A DNA stretch of 43,361 nt from an uncultured Streptococcus sp. (GTDB lineage Bacteria; Bacillota; Bacilli; Lactobacillales; Streptococcaceae). This document shows, in pieces, positions 41,261-43,361 of this stretch. Position numbers and translations under genes: made by a program. The notes below the pieces were generated by a model. That model did no database searches, was not told where the DNA came from, and was given only the letters and a program-made list of their open reading frames with translations. The first letter of the stretch is position 1, and each line of letters opens with the position of its first letter. The stretch is from positions 1-43,361 of the forward strand of contig CAKPVT010000012.1 in the NCBI GenBank assembly GCA_934196125.1, written 5' to 3'.

Positions 41261-41962
41261 GAACAATTCTTTTGCCTTTTCTGGGTTCCCTAAATTGATT
41301 TCATTTAGTGCTAAATAATAATTCGTACTAATTGATTCCAAGTGAGTTTTGGGAATACTTTTTTCAAAGTAATCTGTTGGTTTTCCTTGCTTTATCGCTT
41401 GGATTGCCTCCAAAAGAGCAACATAGTCATCAGGTAAATTCTTACTCATCATTTGAAAATCACCTAGTTGAAGATAACTTAAATATATATAATAATTTCC
41501 CGTATTTTGATAGCCTATTCGATGCTGTCTTGTGATTTTTTTATAGTCAATAAGCTCTAACACTTTAAGAGCTTCCTGAAATTGACCTCTAAAGAATAAA
41601 ACTTGCCCTCTAATAAATTTATCTGTCTGAATAAACTCATTGAGCTGCATTCTATTAAGTGCAAAACTAGCCCTTATACTAGCAATCTCAAGATACTTTC
41701 CCAAATTGATCTCTTCAAATAGAAGTTGCTGAAGAACCCTCTGATATATTCCTCTACTTTTAAAAAATATAATGACTATCATTAAGTCAAAAATAATCAC
41801 TAAAATATAAAAAATTGACGGTAATTCTTTTTTTGAAAAAAATAAAACTAGAAACACGAGTAAAACTAGTATAAAAAACAAAACAAGCTGTATATTATCA
41901 CAGAATTTTACTATTTTTTTACTATCTTTTTTCATTAAAAAATCTATGAATCTTTTCTCCAT
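41189..41962 (-). CDS. Two-TM immunity-like protein 2 (TipE-like)
   Basis: 257-residue protein with two N-terminal TM segments (about 24-43 and 48-67) and a TPR-like helical region (VLFFRGQFQEALKVLELID, YYLALNEINLGNPEKAKELF). Only the last 30 residues or so match proteins 1 and 3; the rest is clearly different in sequence but alike in layout. Its ATG overlaps the stop of toxin tip 2 (TAATG), so toxin and immunity translation were coupled. Confidence 0.7.
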   Translation of the reverse strand: MEKRFIDFLMKKDSKKIVKFCDNIQLVLFFILVLLVFLVLFFSKKELPSIFYILVIIFDLMIVIIFFKSRGIYQRVLQQLLFEEINLGKYLEIASIRASFALNRMQLNEFIQTDKFIRGQVLFFRGQFQEALKVLELIDYKKITRQHRIGYQNTGNYYIYLSYLQLGDFQMMSKNLPDDYVALLEAIQAIKQGKPTDYFEKSIPKTHLESISTNYYLALNEINLGNPEKAKELFQTIATENPELFYVREAKQYLEEN

Positions 41963-42144
41963 TACGCATCCCCATTATTATCTTTATCACTAAACAAAGC
42001 GATTACTCCGATAGCAATGCCAGCTATTGCAACACCTGGCGAACTAAGAACTACACCAACTATCAATGCAGAAGCTACCGCTACACCAACTGCTGTTCCA
42101 GTTATTACTTCTCCCGGATGCTCCCACATAAATTGTCCAAAAGT
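41962..42144 (-). pseudogene. Orphan LXG toxin C-terminal tip 2
   Basis: The frame reads TFGQFMWEHPGEVITGTAVG then VAVASALIVGVVLSSPGVAI and AGIAIGVIALFSDKDNNGDA to a TAA. It is a hydrophobic Gly/Ala-rich hairpin with glycine-zipper spacing and a charged tail. Upstream it is fused, out of frame, to a DUF4176 stub. An in-frame ATG lies inside the stub but has no SD. It is probably untranslated, or made only at low level. Confidence 0.65.
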
Positions 42145-42331
42145 TTTGTTCACCACCATTAGCTTTAACGACCGTGCCAATTGGTAAATGTTGTCTTTTT
42201 GTCATCTTAATTCTCCTCTAAATATTGCTTAGCTTCTCGAACATAAAAAAGTTCTGGGTTTTCGGTAGCTATTGTTTGAAAAATAGATTTTGCTTTATTT
42301 TTATTTCCTTGTAACAGTTCATTTTGTGCTC
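42141..42331. repeat. Repeat copy C
   Basis: 191 bp matching 40025-40215 with a single difference (AAAAAAG for AAAAGAG). It spans the end of immunity-like gene 1 and the first 22 codons of DUF4176. Confidence 0.95.
42142..42205 (-). pseudogene. DUF4176 stub C
   Basis: ATG 42205 begins DUF4176 for about 21 codons (to NGGEQN). The sequence then changes to toxin-tip 2 DNA at AAAACTT. In the DUF4176 frame the fused region is open for about 32 more codons before a stop. Confidence 0.85.
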
Positions 42332-43034
42332 TATAATACGTGAATATTATTTTTTCTAAGTGATTAGTAGCATCTGCGGAATCAAAATAATAATTACTTA
42401 CCTTCTTATCAAGAATATCATCAATAGCTTTTATTGATTTTATTCGCTTACCATACAAAGTTTTGTCAATCTTTTCTTGTTTTTCCATTTGCTGTAAGGG
42501 GAGGAGAAATTCATTAATATTGTAAGAAGAGCCTTGAGAAACAGTAGCTAAGAAACTTAAATAATAGTGTATGGAGAAAAGTTGTTTTTTTTGAAATTCA
42601 TTAAATCTTTCAGGCTCTAGCTCTTTCAATAATTCTAAACCTTCATCAAATTCTCCTTCTACTATCAAAGCATAAGATTTGTTCAAATGATGAATATTTT
42701 TTAATGCAGAATGAGTGGAACCCATATTACCTTGAGTATATGGCGAAGTCTGTTCTAATGCTTTTAAATATTTATCAGGAAAACATTTATCCGTTAGAAT
42801 CATATTAGTTCCTTTTGTAATGGCATTATCCACAAAAGAGTAACCAATAAATATTGCTAATATAATCAATGTTAGAATAACCATAATAAATTTATGATTA
42901 TTTGTTACAGTAATAACAGCCAAAATAATATAGCATAATAGGCTAAAAATAAATAGCAATTTCACTCTAAACCTATAGTTCTGAATAGCTTCTCCATCAA
43001 GTTGTGATACTTTTTCCGATATATTATTCAACAT
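42207..43034 (-). CDS. Two-TM immunity-like protein 1 (TipE-like)
   Basis: 275-residue protein with two N-terminal TM segments (about 24-45 and 48-68) and a helical TPR-like C-terminal half (YALIVEGEFDEGLELLKELE, YYRAQNELLQGNKNKAKSIF). It directly follows the toxin tip at the window edge (15-bp gap, SD GAGGG), the position of an immunity gene such as tipE after telE in S. gallolyticus. I infer that function; I cannot confirm homology to TipE by search. Confidence 0.7.
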   Translation of the reverse strand: MLNNISEKVSQLDGEAIQNYRFRVKLLFIFSLLCYIILAVITVTNNHKFIMVILTLIILAIFIGYSFVDNAITKGTNMILTDKCFPDKYLKALEQTSPYTQGNMGSTHSALKNIHHLNKSYALIVEGEFDEGLELLKELEPERFNEFQKKQLFSIHYYLSFLATVSQGSSYNINEFLLPLQQMEKQEKIDKTLYGKRIKSIKAIDDILDKKVSNYYFDSADATNHLEKIIFTYYRAQNELLQGNKNKAKSIFQTIATENPELFYVREAKQYLEEN

Positions 43035-43049
43035 AATCCTTTTCCCTCT

Positions 43050-43361
43050 TTACTCTATAGCCAAACCAGTGAATAAGCCGACTATTGCAGATCCGATTTC
43101 AGTCAATGCAGATATAGCAACAGAACCTACACCATAAACGCCAGTTAAAATAGATGTTATAGGAGTAGTAACCAATACTATTCCTCCAGCCACTACACCG
43201 ACTACTACTCCTGTTGCTAAGGGATGTACTTTTGCCCATTCCACGACATCATCAACTAAATAGTCAGCTTGTGACATATGCGTAGTATCCGTTGTACGCA
43301 GGTATTTTCCTTGTTCATAGGTGCCTGTTAATGTGTAATCTTCTGCCACACTCGGTTTAAT
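43050..43361 (-). CDS. LXG-type toxin C-terminal end, partial at window edge (TelE-like)
   Basis: The frame is open to the window edge (IKPSVAEDYTLTGT...), so this is the end of a longer gene. The last 70 residues form a Gly-rich hydrophobic hairpin (HPLATGVVVGVVAGGIVLV, ITSILTGVYGVGSVAI, EIGSAIVGLFTGLAIE) with glycine-zipper spacing. TelE, a pore-forming LXG effector of S. gallolyticus, has such a tip. The N-terminal LXG domain must lie outside the window, so the class is inferred from the tip and neighbours. Confidence 0.65.
   Translation of the reverse strand: MKPSVAEDYTLTGTYEQGKYLRTTDTTHMSQADYLVDDVVEWAKVHPLATGVVVGVVAGGIVLVTTPITSILTGVYGVGSVAISALTEIGSAIVGLFTGLAIE

Noticed and set aside
41962..42180. 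A 72-codon frame as an independent small membrane protein
   Set aside because: Its first codons are DUF4176 DNA read in the wrong frame, its start is TTG without SD, and the rest matches toxin tips; it is an orphan tip fused to a stub.
1..43361. CRISPR arrays, tRNA or rRNA genes
   Set aside because: I saw no regularly spaced repeats, no cloverleaf with T-loop/CCA features and no rRNA-like sequence. The only spaced repeats are the three 175-191 bp copies in the toxin array.

Overview
The window looks like a chromosomal segment of a low-GC Streptococcus, most likely from the S. bovis/S. equinus complex (S. gallolyticus group). Three things point there. Core gene order is streptococcal: rsmF-pstSCAB-B-phoU, truB-ribF-spxA1, murB-potABCD, and folC-E-P-B-K. 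An ISL3-type insertion-sequence end of streptococcal type is present. The right edge carries type VII secretion (LXG) toxin tips that resemble the glycine-zipper effector TelE of S. gallolyticus. Species assignment is an inference from memory of these families; no database was searched.

Layout. Positions 1-6500 (minus strand) hold the high-affinity phosphate transporter operon and its upstream rRNA methyltransferase. Positions 6.6-19.1 kb (minus) are mostly short housekeeping units: a thioredoxin-like/glutathione reductase redox pair, a ZIP metal transporter, Tag glycosylase with an inositol-monophosphatase-like protein, the redox regulator SpxA1, ribF-truB, a DUF1858/DUF438 hemerythrin-PAS pair, and a DUF2130 nuclease-like protein beside an orphan HsdS-like target-recognition protein. 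Positions 19.2-24.4 kb hold pcrA and a tandem glycine riboswitch driving an AGCS amino-acid symporter. Positions 24.4-30.7 kb are degraded accessory DNA: truncated beta-glucoside genes, a frameshifted ClC channel, a ubiB/phasin-like pair, a candidate small RNA and an AraC regulator. Positions 30.8-39.2 kb hold potABCD, murB and the folate operon.

Decay is a theme. Ten or so genes are broken, by nonsense changes (unknown membrane protein, GNAT, small membrane protein), single-base frameshifts (ClC channel, MocR remnant) or deletions (6-phospho-beta-glucosidase, LicT antiterminator with its RAT leader intact). Loss of beta-glucoside use fits adaptation to a plant-poor niche, for example dairy, but that is inference.

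The most interesting part is 39.4-43.36 kb. To the left is an insertion-sequence end. From the right edge leftward (the direction of transcription) runs a tandem array: an LXG toxin C-terminal tip, a two-TM immunity-like protein, a truncated DUF4176 start fused to a second promoterless toxin tip, a second immunity-like protein, a second DUF4176 stub fused to a third tip, a third immunity-like protein, and finally an intact DUF4176 gene. The immunity proteins differ over most of their length but share nearly identical 3' ends. Those 3' ends plus the DUF4176 5' end form a repeat of about 175-190 bp present three times. This looks like a layered record of toxin-tip/immunity replacement in a type VII secretion effector locus.
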